Below are positions 14,200 to 22,121 of a DNA stretch of 39,707 nucleotides, piece by piece. The DNA lies in NCBI GenBank assembly GCA_947648385.1, contig CANSNO010000012.1:1-39707 (forward strand), in the 5' to 3' direction. Source of the DNA: an uncultured Clostridia bacterium. GTDB lineage: Bacteria; Bacillota; Clostridia; Oscillospirales; Butyricicoccaceae. Every line of letters begins with the position of its first letter. Within the stretch, counting starts at the first letter, position 1. Both the position numbers and the translations under genes were made by a program. Under the pieces are notes generated by a model. The model made no database searches. It saw only the letters and a list, made by a program, of their open reading frames with translations, and had not been told where the DNA came from.

Positions 14200-14949
14200 A
14201 TGCCGAGAGTAAGAAGAATAGTCGAAGCGGGCCTCGTCCGTGAAGTCAAGGATATGTTTACAGGGCGCATACACACGCCGGGGGTGACAAGGCGGCCGAG
14301 AGGAGAAGCAACGGGAGAGGCCCAGAAGGCGGCCAACAGGAAGCGGCTCATAGAAGAGATACGCTGGAAACTCAATGCCAACTTCGTGGCAGGGGATTTA
14401 CATACGGTCTTTCACTATTCGGGGGACATTGAGCTGGAGCAGGCCGACAGGAATGAAAAAAAGATATTGAGGCTCCTGAGAGAATGGTGCGTCAGGAACG
14501 GCGTCAAATGGAAGGCGGCGGCAGTTATCGAGGTCAAGGGCAAAAGGGGCGTCAACATCCATCATCACATCATCCTGCCGGATATCCCCATGTCGGTCAT
14601 GAGGGAGCTGTGGGAGAGGGTCATCGGCGAGGGAAACGGAACAGTGACGGCCACGGCTCTTGACCGCAGGGGCAACCACGGTAAACTGGCCGAATATCTA
14701 CTCAAATACAGCGACGCCGCCGATAAAATGTGGAGAGAGCTGGGACGCCGCCGTCACCGTATCAGCTGGGCGCGTGGCATGGAGATGCCCAAGCCGAGGT
14801 ACATAATCATTTCATCGGGTCATTGGCGCAAAGAGCCGAAAGCCAGAAAGGGCTGGATACTGCTCAAGGACGACGATGGCAATGTCTGCCGTGAGGGCTA
14901 TACAGAGGGAGGCTGGCCATACAGGGAGTATTTTGAGTTAAGACTTTAA
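14200..14949 (+). CDS. HUH-type replication initiator-like protein (Rep, G2P-like)
   Basis: 249 residues from the ATG at 14200 (SD AAAGGAG); an in-frame ATG at 14140 lacks an SD. The opening PRVRRIVEAGLVREVKDMF and NANFVAGDLHTVFHYSGD match a family annotated as rolling-circle replication-associated proteins in Clostridia phages and plasmids. Motif 1 is HTVFHYS, the metal-binding HUH motif is NIHHHIIL near residue 125, and the tyrosine helix is KLAEYLLKYSD (YxxK) near 165. Such proteins nick one DNA strand and hold it by a Tyr link. In a tailed phage it may start replication or act on mobilisation; this is inference. Confidence 0.75.
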   Translation: MPRVRRIVEAGLVREVKDMFTGRIHTPGVTRRPRGEATGEAQKAANRKRLIEEIRWKLNANFVAGDLHTVFHYSGDIELEQADRNEKKILRLLREWCVRNGVKWKAAAVIEVKGKRGVNIHHHIILPDIPMSVMRELWERVIGEGNGTVTATALDRRGNHGKLAEYLLKYSDAADKMWRELGRRRHRISWARGMEMPKPRYIIISSGHWRKEPKARKGWILLKDDDGNVCREGYTEGGWPYREYFELRL

Positions 14950-14967
14950 AAACAAAAGGAGAAAATT

Positions 14968-15240
14968 ATGAAGAAGAAAATCAAATGTGTTGTTTGTGGC
15001 GAGAGGTTTACGCCAATAGCCGCTGAAAGGTACACAACAATCAGAGACAATCAAGGTACGGGACTGCTCGGGTCATTTGGTTCCAACACTCCCGCAGAAT
15101 ACTATGATACTTTCGACTGTCCTTCATGTGGCTCTCAAATCCGTGTAGGCGTAAGATTACCTATCTTAAACGAGGAAATTACCGGCCGTGACGAAGACAT
15201 TGACAACAAACATTTCTGCTCGGATTTGGAGGAACAATGA
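14968..15240 (+). CDS. Zinc-ribbon phage protein
   Basis: 90 residues with SD AAAGGAG. CVVC near the N-terminus and CPSC in the middle form one four-Cys zinc site; between them lies a Gly-rich segment (GTGLLGSFGSNTPAEYYDTF). Acidic C-terminus. The stop overlaps the next ATG (ATGA), so it is coupled to the late activator. Family not named. Confidence 0.7.
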   Translation: MKKKIKCVVCGERFTPIAAERYTTIRDNQGTGLLGSFGSNTPAEYYDTFDCPSCGSQIRVGVRLPILNEEITGRDEDIDNKHFCSDLEEQ

Positions 15241-15683
15241 CAACAAAACAATACTTACAGAGAGGATACCGACTCAACGAACTCATCAAAAGCCATAAAG
15301 AAGAACTATCCAACCTCCACGATATGGTTGGGTCAATTAGTGCTACCGCCTATGACAAGATTGGTGGCAGGTCGATTAAGTGGAACGGAGACACATCGGA
15401 ACAAAGTCTTGCTATCAAGTGTGTTGATTTAGAAAATCTTATCAAAAAAGAAATAAATGACATGGTCGATTTGATGCGTGAAATCCATGCAACAATAGAA
15501 GCGGTGCAAGACAGAGACCAGAGGCTCGTACTGAGGTGTCGCTACATTCTTTTTCTCAACTGGGAGGACACTGCGGCCCGCATGTCATACTCCCGTCCAC
15601 AGGCAAGGCGCATCCACGAAGCGGCTCTGGAAAGTGTTGTTTTGCCGGAAAAGTATCTTTCAAAAGAAAACGAGCACATATGA
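15237..15683 (+). CDS. DUF1492/RinA-ArpU-like late transcription activator
   Basis: 148 residues. N-terminal coiled coil (LQRGYRLNELIKSHKEELSN) and C-terminal sigma-70-region-4-like helix-turn-helix: DQRLVLRCRYILFLNWEDTA then ARMSYSRPQARRIHEAALES. This is the layout of DUF1492/ArpU/RinA proteins, which switch on late (packaging and structural) operons in Firmicutes phages. It lies just before the terminase leader, the expected place, and the extended -10 at 15728-15735 without a good -35 is the kind of promoter such an activator would need. Confidence 0.8.
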   Translation: MTTKQYLQRGYRLNELIKSHKEELSNLHDMVGSISATAYDKIGGRSIKWNGDTSEQSLAIKCVDLENLIKKEINDMVDLMREIHATIEAVQDRDQRLVLRCRYILFLNWEDTAARMSYSRPQARRIHEAALESVVLPEKYLSKENEHI

Positions 15684-15727
15684 AACCTTTTGATTAAAAA
15701 TGAGCAGACATGAGCCATGGCAAGTAT

Positions 15728-15735
15728 GCTATACT
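15728..15735 (+). promoter_or_regulatory. Possible late promoter (extended -10)
   Basis: GCTATACT preceded by TAT gives TGCTATACT, an extended -10 with no recognisable -35 at 17 bp. Transcription would start about 15742. Probably needs the upstream DUF1492 activator (inference). Confidence 0.45.
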
Positions 15736-15745
15736 ATATAGTGTA

Positions 15746-15783
15746 AAGCACGGCCAAGAGAAGCTCGCTTCAAGGCCGTGCTT
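15746..15783 (+). ncRNA. Two-tier stem-loop, candidate structured leader or small RNA
   Basis: AAGCACGGCC (15746-15755) pairs perfectly with GGCCGTGCTT (15774-15783); inside, GAAG/CTTC (15760-15763/15768-15771) closes a CTCG loop. It begins a few bases after the predicted start of transcription. Together with the terminator-like hairpin at 15840-15870 it could make a short RNA of about 125 nt. Confidence 0.4.
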
Positions 15784-15839
15784 CTTTGCGCTTCCGCGCA
15801 GCACACAGTGACCAATCTTACTTTCTACTTTGCGGAGAG

Positions 15840-15870
15840 GCCCAAAGGGACAATGCCTTTGGGCTTTTCT
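15840..15870 (+). terminator. Terminator-like hairpin upstream of the late operon
   Basis: GCCCAAAGG/CCTTTGGGC, 9 bp, with a 7-nt loop followed by TTTTCTGCAATTTTTT. It would stop transcripts from the promoter at 15728 before the methylase gene unless read through. Positions 15871-16014 hold GC-rich inverted repeats and A/T runs but no gene. Confidence 0.5.
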
Positions 15871-16014
15871 GCAATTTTTTACGCAAAAGGTACTGTCTGG
15901 CCCCACCGGCCCTGCGGGGCGAGGAAGGCGCGGCTTTTTTTCGCGTGAAAATAAAAATTTTTTTGGCGTTTCGTTACGCAAAGCATTCAGAACCCACAGA
16001 AAGGAGGGTAAATC

Positions 16015-17259
16015 GTGCAGTTTGAGAGACGCCTGCTGGTTGATTTGCGACCGGCAGAGTATAACCCGCGTAAACTATTGACACCAGATGACCCAGAATA
16101 CATCCAAATAAAGAACAGCCTGCAGGAGTTCGGTTACGCAGACCCCATTGTTATTAACTCTGACGGAACCATCATTAAAGGACATCAGCGCAGAAATGTC
16201 ATGATGGATTTAGGATATACCGACGCCGAGGTCATCGTCATCGATATTCCCGATAAAGAAAAAGAAAAGGCCCTCAACATTGCCCTTAACAAAATCACGG
16301 GCAAGTGGGACAATGCTCTTTTAAAAGACCTTCTGCTTGAACTTGACCTCGACGGATACGATTTCACGGTGACAGGCTTTGAACGCACCGAACTGGAGGA
16401 CTTAATTCAAGCCCTTGATATCCCGCCTGAAGCAGTCGATGATAACTTTGACCCGGACGAGGTAGCAACAAAGACTGCGGAACCAAAATGCAAAATAGGG
16501 GACATTTGGAAACTGGGGCGACATCGCCTCATGTGTGGAGATGCAACTAACCCCAAAGATGTCGCCGAGCTGATGGCAGGGGCAAAACTTGACCTCGTCA
16601 TAACAGACCCTCCATACAATGTAGACTACGGAGCCAAGACCGAGTTTTTGGAAGAATACCGTGGTCAAAAGAGAAACCGTCCTGACAGCACCATCCAAAA
16701 CGACAAAATGGACGCTCGCAGTTTTTACAGTTTCCTATTGACGGCATTTCAAAATATAAATGATACCATGCGCCCAGGCGCCGCAATATATGTGTTTCAC
16801 GCAGAAAGCTCCAGTCTGCCGTTTCGACGAGCGTATGCCGATGCGGGGCTTAAGCTGGCCCAGTGTCTTATTTGGGAAAAGAACACTTTTGTCCTTGGTC
16901 GTCAAGACTATCAATGGCGACATGAACCCATTTTATACGGATGGAAAGAAGGTTCTGCGCACTATTTTGTCAAAGATAGAACGCAGGACACAGTCCTTCT
17001 TGAATCAAAGCCTACAAAGAGTGACCTTCATCCCACAATGAAACCAATCCCATTGATTGGTCGACTGATGAATAATTCCAGCAAACCTGGGTGGGCAGTC
17101 GGTGACTTTTTCGGTGGCTCTGGAAGTACCCTCATGGCGGCAGAACAGTTGGGACGGTCAGCCTATATCATGGAATATGACCCCAAAAATGTGGATGTTA
17201 TCATCCACAGATGGGAGGAGTATACCGGGGAAAAAGCGGAGAAAGCCAACGACCGATGA
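16015..17259 (+). CDS. ParB/sulfiredoxin-like domain fused to DNA adenine methyltransferase
   Basis: 414 residues, GTG start with GGAGGG upstream. Residues 1-150 form a ParB/Srx-type domain (LRPAEYNPRKLLTPDDPEYI, then GTIIKGHQRRNVMMDLGYTD). The methylase starts near 165: GDIWKLGRHRLMCGDATNP, catalytic motif DPPYNVDYGAK near 200, HPTMKPIPLIGRLMNNSSKP, and the SAM motif FFGGSGSTLMAAEQLG near the end (beta-type order). A common phage arrangement directly before the terminase. It modifies adenine in phage DNA, probably to resist restriction or mark DNA for packaging; the target sequence is unknown. Confidence 0.92.
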   Translation: MQFERRLLVDLRPAEYNPRKLLTPDDPEYIQIKNSLQEFGYADPIVINSDGTIIKGHQRRNVMMDLGYTDAEVIVIDIPDKEKEKALNIALNKITGKWDNALLKDLLLELDLDGYDFTVTGFERTELEDLIQALDIPPEAVDDNFDPDEVATKTAEPKCKIGDIWKLGRHRLMCGDATNPKDVAELMAGAKLDLVITDPPYNVDYGAKTEFLEEYRGQKRNRPDSTIQNDKMDARSFYSFLLTAFQNINDTMRPGAAIYVFHAESSSLPFRRAYADAGLKLAQCLIWEKNTFVLGRQDYQWRHEPILYGWKEGSAHYFVKDRTQDTVLLESKPTKSDLHPTMKPIPLIGRLMNNSSKPGWAVGDFFGGSGSTLMAAEQLGRSAYIMEYDPKNVDVIIHRWEEYTGEKAEKANDR

Positions 17260-17280
17260 AGAACATCTTAAAACACAAAA

Positions 17281-17838
17281 ATGTTAGGAGAAATATATAT
17301 AGACAACAACGGCAAAGCAGCTGGCGGCGGCTATTATCGCGTGGAAATAATAGCGCAATTATTCGGGGTAAGCGTCCGGCGCATTCAGCAGTTGACGCAG
17401 GAGGGCATCCTCCCCACCACTGAGACCGCCGACGGTAGACGATACGACTTGGTTCCAACCATTCAATCCTATGTCAAATACCTTGCGGACAAGGCTTATG
17501 GCAAAAATCACAGTGAAAAAGAACTCGAGCTGAAAGAGCAAAAGATGAAAGCCGACATTGCTCTCAAGGAAAGTCAAGGCGAACTGCACCGTCTAAAGAC
17601 AGACATTGCAGCCGGCAAGTATATCTCCATCGAGGAGGTTCAGGTGGACTACTCAAAGTTTTTTGTGATATTCAAAAAGTTTGCCCTTTCCATTCCTTCC
17701 AAGGTCGCAGGGATAGCGCAGACAGTGGTAGACCCTGTTATAGCAAGGTCACTGGAAAAAGACCTCGCCTACGAGGTTAATAATTTGCTTCAGGGTTTCG
17801 TCGTCGCCGCCAAGGTTGAGGGCGGTGAAGGAAAGTGA
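17281..17838 (+). CDS. Terminase small subunit (gpNu1-like)
   Basis: 185 residues. N-terminal winged helix-turn-helix (RVEIIAQLFGVSVRRIQQLT then EGILPTTETADGRRYDL) as in lambda Nu1; a central coiled coil (ELELKEQKMKADIALKESQG) and a C-terminal helix bundle that contacts the large subunit. Recognises phage DNA for packaging. The SD is poor (only a weak purine run upstream). Its stop overlaps the large subunit start, as expected for coupled subunits. Confidence 0.88.
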   Translation: MLGEIYIDNNGKAAGGGYYRVEIIAQLFGVSVRRIQQLTQEGILPTTETADGRRYDLVPTIQSYVKYLADKAYGKNHSEKELELKEQKMKADIALKESQGELHRLKTDIAAGKYISIEEVQVDYSKFFVIFKKFALSIPSKVAGIAQTVVDPVIARSLEKDLAYEVNNLLQGFVVAAKVEGGEGK

Positions 17839-19682
17839 AAAAGCGTAAATATAAGCACCGAACATATACGGTGACTGCATATCAAAAGGCCGCGATGGAA
17901 TATCTCGCTCCTCCAGATGACATTACTGTCAGCCAATGGGCGGAGGAAAACCGTATCCTTGATATTCGTTCCTCCGCAATGCCTGGGCATTGGCGAAACA
18001 ATGTGACGCCATATCTCACTGAAATCATGGACACCATGAACGACTTTGAGGTGGAGGAGACCATTTTTGTCAAACCTACACAGGTTGGAGGCACGGAAAC
18101 TCTGCTTAATCGTCTCGGCTATGTTATAGCACAAGACCCCGGTCCAGCTATGATAGTTTATCCCACAGATACCCTTGGAGACAGCACGAGCGAAAATCGC
18201 ATTATTCCAATGGTTCAGAATTCACATGCGTTGCGGCAACATTACAACGAACGCTTATCATCCAAGCTGGAGCTCCAGTTTGATAATATGTACATCAGCA
18301 TCTCCGGTGCAAACAGTCCTGCATCGCTGGCGTCAAAACCTATTCGATACCTCTTCCTTGATGAAGTTGACAAGTTTCCCCCAGCAAGTCGCAAAGAAGC
18401 CGACCCTATCTCGCTGGCAAGAGAACGAACAAAGACATTCGTTAATAGGAAGATTTACATGTGCTCTACGCCTACCCTCCGCAACGGACATATATGGAAA
18501 GCAAAAGAAGCCGCAGATATCGAAAAACATTACTTCATTCCATGCCCTCACTGTGGGGCTATGATAGAGCTAAAATTTCAAAGCCTGCGTTGGCCGGACG
18601 ATGAAGCGGGCCTTGACGCCTCCGACCGCGCAGAATTGGCCGCTTATGTCTGTCAAGAGTGTGGATGTATAATCTCGGATGCGGAAAAAAACCGCGCCCT
18701 CGCCCTCGGTGAATGGCGCGCTGTCCGTGAAAACGGCAAAACCGCTCGACGAGTAGCGTACTGGATAAATACCCTATACTCCCCTTTTGTTCGTTTTTCA
18801 GAGGTGGCGAAAGAGTTTCTCAAGAGCAAGGACGACCCAGACCTCCTGCATAACTTTACAAACTCATGGCTTGCAGAGCCGTGGGAGGACACCAAACTGA
18901 AAACAAATGCTGAAATGGTATTGGAGAGGCAAACCGAGACAGAGCAATTTGTTCTCCCCGATTGGACGAAGCTGGTCACCGGCGGCGTCGATGTGCAGGA
19001 GAACTGCCTCTACTGGACAATCCGCGCGTGGGGCGATTTCCTGACATCGCAAAACATTGCCCACGGACAAGCATTCAGCTTTGCCGAGGTCGAAAAGTTC
19101 ATGAACCTCGAATATAAGACCGAGAACGGTACCCCGTTTATGGTTGACCTATGTCTTATCGACAGTGGCGACCAAACGGATGAGGTATACGAATTCTGTG
19201 CCCTCAACGCAGAATGGGCACTTCCCTGCAAAGGCGTTAGTTCTCAACTCTCGCATTATCGTCTCAGCACGGTAAATAAAACAGGTTCCCGTGCTTACGG
19301 CATGAACCTTGTGTTGGTGGACGGCGGAAAATATAAGGACATGATAGCCAGCCGTCTCCGCAAGCCAAACGGAAAAGGCTCGTGGATGGTTTACAAGGGG
19401 TGCGACGAAGAATATGCCAAAGAAGTGACCGCCGAGCATAAGGTCGCCGTTAAAAACGGCAAAGGGCAGCAGACGCTTGTATGGCAACCGAAAAGCGGCG
19501 CGGCTGGCAAAGACAATCACTATCTTGACTGTGAGGTGTATTGCATGGCCGCGGCTGATGTGAAAGGTGTAAGAAACCTATTTCTTCAATCTGCGGAGCC
19601 ATCGCAACCCAACCATTCACAGCCCCCCGCCGCACCCACTCCAGAGGAGGACTGGATAAGAGCAAATGAAAAATGGATATAA
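17835..19682 (+). CDS. Terminase large subunit (lambda gpA family)
   Basis: 615 residues, close to lambda gpA (641). GTG start overlapping the small subunit stop. ATPase domain: modified Walker A around FVKPTQVGGTETLLNRLG and Walker B YLFLDEVDKFP; a zinc-like pair (CPHCGAMIE and CQECGCII) lies near residues 238-280 as in the gpA family. The C-terminal nuclease domain carries acidic residues (VDVQENCLYW, DSGDQTDEVY, YLDCEVYCMAA). It packages and cuts DNA into the capsid. gpA-type packaging suggests cohesive ends (inference). Confidence 0.93.
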   Translation: MKKRKYKHRTYTVTAYQKAAMEYLAPPDDITVSQWAEENRILDIRSSAMPGHWRNNVTPYLTEIMDTMNDFEVEETIFVKPTQVGGTETLLNRLGYVIAQDPGPAMIVYPTDTLGDSTSENRIIPMVQNSHALRQHYNERLSSKLELQFDNMYISISGANSPASLASKPIRYLFLDEVDKFPPASRKEADPISLARERTKTFVNRKIYMCSTPTLRNGHIWKAKEAADIEKHYFIPCPHCGAMIELKFQSLRWPDDEAGLDASDRAELAAYVCQECGCIISDAEKNRALALGEWRAVRENGKTARRVAYWINTLYSPFVRFSEVAKEFLKSKDDPDLLHNFTNSWLAEPWEDTKLKTNAEMVLERQTETEQFVLPDWTKLVTGGVDVQENCLYWTIRAWGDFLTSQNIAHGQAFSFAEVEKFMNLEYKTENGTPFMVDLCLIDSGDQTDEVYEFCALNAEWALPCKGVSSQLSHYRLSTVNKTGSRAYGMNLVLVDGGKYKDMIASRLRKPNGKGSWMVYKGCDEEYAKEVTAEHKVAVKNGKGQQTLVWQPKSGAAGKDNHYLDCEVYCMAAADVKGVRNLFLQSAEPSQPNHSQPPAAPTPEEDWIRANEKWI

Positions 19683-19697
19683 GGAGGCGTCCGTAAA

Positions 19698-19928
19698 GTG
19701 ACCGAATTTAATGAAATGACTCTCGCACAGCAACTTGCAGAAATAAATCAAGCAATACACTCCGTGCTTGTCGGCGGACAATCGTACTCAATCGGCAGTC
19801 GAAGCCTCACCCGCGCCGACCTTGGAATGTTGAAACAGATGAGAGAGGAACTGGAGGCAGAAATAACTTCTGGGAACTCGTCCAATTTGCTTGATAACAC
19901 CTTTGTAGCGTTTTTTGACAGGCGGTGA
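19698..19928 (+). CDS. gpW-like head-tail joining protein
   Basis: 76 residues, GTG start with AAGGAGG upstream. TLAQQLAEINQAIHSVLVGG and SYSIGSRSLTRADLGMLKQM are the gpW pattern: two helices around a short beta hairpin. In lambda gpW plugs the portal after packaging. Position between terminase and portal agrees. Confidence 0.85.
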   Translation: MTEFNEMTLAQQLAEINQAIHSVLVGGQSYSIGSRSLTRADLGMLKQMREELEAEITSGNSSNLLDNTFVAFFDRR

Positions 19929-19933
19929 CCAGC

Positions 19934-21532
19934 ATGAACATTCTGGATAAATTCATTTTATGGGTTTCTCCTCAAAAAGCATACGAGCGCGAAGCGTGGC
20001 GTCGAAGTTTAGAGGAACTGCGCTATTATGACGCCGGTTCTGGTGGTCGCCTGAACGCTGCTTGGCGAACATCTAATGCCGCAGCAGAGACTACTGACAG
20101 ATACAACCGAGATATTGTTCGAGCGAGAGCACGCGATTTGGAGCGCAACTCTGACATCGCCCAGTCCATCATTCGAGCATATCGCCGCAATGTAGTCAAC
20201 AAGGGCTACACCCTGCAAGCCATGACCCCCGACGAAGACCTCAACAATCAAATTGAAAAGTATTGGAAGCTGTGGTGCAAAGCGGAACATTGCGATGTTA
20301 CGGGGACACAGTCATTCAACCAGATACTTCGCATGGCGGTCACTCGCAAAAGAGTAGACGGCGGTATGGTCATCCTGAAGCGGTATGTTCGCAATGGCGA
20401 AATCGTGCCTTTAAAGCTACAATGCTTGGATGTTGACGAGCTCGATAGCACCGCCATAAGCCCTAAATACAAGGGCAACACAGTAGTCGGTGGCATTGAA
20501 TATGACCAATTTCACAAACCCGTCGGCTATTACTTCCGACAATACGATGTCGACGGAAACCAAACTTCTGACAGCGTATTCGTTCCGGCAAAAGATGTTA
20601 TTTTTTACTTTACAAAAAATCGTCCCTCCCAAATCCGCGAAATGAGCGATATGAGCGCAACCATTACACGCGTCCGTGATGTTAATGAGTTTGTGCAGGC
20701 CGTCTCTGTAAAAGAACGCATTGCCGCTTGTCTCGCTGTGTTTATCAAAAAAACTATTCCCAGCGGTGGTATAGGTCGAAGCGGCACCATTAACGCGGAA
20801 GGCAAAGTGGACTACTCAGGCAAGACACTCACTCCTGGCATGATTAAAGAAATGAACGCCGGAGATGAAATACAGGTGGTCAACCCAGCCGGAAACAGTG
20901 CTGAGGCAGCCAGTTTCATCAAGATGCAGTATGGTCTTATTGGAGCTGGACAGGGCCTCTCTTATGAGACCACCAGCCGAGACATGAGTCAGACAAACTA
21001 TTCATCCGCGCGACAGAGCGCAATCGAGGATGAGGTCACCTTCGCGGAAGAAATCGAACTTCTGCGCGAAAGGGTTATGAGCGAGGTCTATGAGACCTTC
21101 GTCATCTCTGGTTATCTTTCGGGACTGTTCCACATACCCGAATTTTGGGATAACAAATTTGACTACCTTCAGCACGAGTGGGTCGCCGCCCCCAAAAAGT
21201 GGATAGACCCGCAAAAAGAAAGTAATGCCAATCAGCTCGCGCTTAAGAGTGGCCAAAAGACCTTTAAGCAAATCGCCGCCGAAAACGGTCGTGACTGGCG
21301 CGACCAGTTGGATGATATTGCAGAGGTCATCGAATACGCCCATGCTCTTGGGCTTGAGATTGGAGGTGGAGAAATTGGAGAGTACAAACAAAAAGCAGAA
21401 CCAAATGACCTTGAGCCAGCCGCCCCAGGCATCAACCAAAATGGCAACTCTGCTCCAGCGTTCAATGACGCAGCCGAAGAAGCTGAGGCAGACGGAGACC
21501 CCGATGCCGGAACGACAGAACCAGAAGAATAA
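19934..21532 (+). CDS. Portal protein (lambda gpB family)
   Basis: 532 residues from the ATG at 19934, which has GGCGGTGA in SD position; the GTG at 19925 is in frame but closer. Matches the lambda portal family: WRTSNAAAETTDRYNRDIVR, ARARDLERNSDIAQSIIRAY, and NYSSARQSAIEDEVTFAEEI near residue 355. Twelve copies form the DNA channel at the capsid vertex. The C-terminus is Pro/Glu/Ala-rich and disordered. The end overlaps the protease start by 29 bp. Confidence 0.93.
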   Translation: MNILDKFILWVSPQKAYEREAWRRSLEELRYYDAGSGGRLNAAWRTSNAAAETTDRYNRDIVRARARDLERNSDIAQSIIRAYRRNVVNKGYTLQAMTPDEDLNNQIEKYWKLWCKAEHCDVTGTQSFNQILRMAVTRKRVDGGMVILKRYVRNGEIVPLKLQCLDVDELDSTAISPKYKGNTVVGGIEYDQFHKPVGYYFRQYDVDGNQTSDSVFVPAKDVIFYFTKNRPSQIREMSDMSATITRVRDVNEFVQAVSVKERIAACLAVFIKKTIPSGGIGRSGTINAEGKVDYSGKTLTPGMIKEMNAGDEIQVVNPAGNSAEAASFIKMQYGLIGAGQGLSYETTSRDMSQTNYSSARQSAIEDEVTFAEEIELLRERVMSEVYETFVISGYLSGLFHIPEFWDNKFDYLQHEWVAAPKKWIDPQKESNANQLALKSGQKTFKQIAAENGRDWRDQLDDIAEVIEYAHALGLEIGGGEIGEYKQKAEPNDLEPAAPGINQNGNSAPAFNDAAEEAEADGDPDAGTTEPEE

Positions 21533-22106
21533 AGACTTCGGTGAGCGTAGCTTCGGCCGAGCATCTATCCGCGCTATTGAGGGCGAGGGCAACGAGCGCA
21601 AGTTCGAGTTGTCTTTCTCTTCGGAGGAACCATATCAGCGCTGGTTTGGTACGGAAATTTTATCTCATGCCGAGGGCGCGGTTGACCTCACCCGTTTGAA
21701 TGAAATCGGCGTCCTGTTGTTTAACCACGACACCGACCGCGTCCTTGGCCGCGTTGACAGAGCATGGATTGACGATAAGCGAGGAAAAGCGGAAGTTACC
21801 TTTGACGACGATGAAACCGCCGAGCTCATCTATCAAAAGGTCAAGGCCCACACCCTGAAAGGTGTATCTGTCCGATATTTTGTGGACAGTTGGGAGGAGG
21901 TCGTGGCAGGAAAGACATCCAGTGACGGATTTGTCGGCCCCTGTGACATTGCTCGCAAATGGACTCCGCTGGAAATCTCTATCGTTTCCGTTCCCGCCGA
22001 TGCCACAGTCGGCGTAGGCAGGAGCCATGAAGAAGTCGAACACCAAAAGCCCAAAAGCCTTGGTGCGTTTGAGGCCCAAGTCAGAGCAAATCAAAACTAT
22101 CTGTAA
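21504..22106 (+). CDS. Prohead maturation protease (HK97/U35-type)
   Basis: 200 residues from the ATG at 21504 (GGAG 7 bp upstream). Herpesvirus-type assemblin fold: catalytic His in LLFNHDTDRVLG, Ser in LKGVSVRYFVD, and WTPLEISIVSVPADATVGVG, the usual strand after the active site. Cleaves the scaffold or capsid N-terminal arm during head maturation. It overlaps the portal gene and precedes the capsid gene. Confidence 0.88.
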   Translation: MPERQNQKNKDFGERSFGRASIRAIEGEGNERKFELSFSSEEPYQRWFGTEILSHAEGAVDLTRLNEIGVLLFNHDTDRVLGRVDRAWIDDKRGKAEVTFDDDETAELIYQKVKAHTLKGVSVRYFVDSWEEVVAGKTSSDGFVGPCDIARKWTPLEISIVSVPADATVGVGRSHEEVEHQKPKSLGAFEAQVRANQNYL

Positions 22107-22121
22107 TTAGGAGGAATCAAC

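Noticed and set aside
15786..16081. ORFs in the leader before the ParB-methylase
   Set aside because: They cross the hairpins and A/T runs, carry no SD and no recognisable domain.
21225..21503. Extended N-terminus for the prohead protease
   Set aside because: The longer frame lies wholly inside the portal gene and the ATG at 21504 has a good SD.
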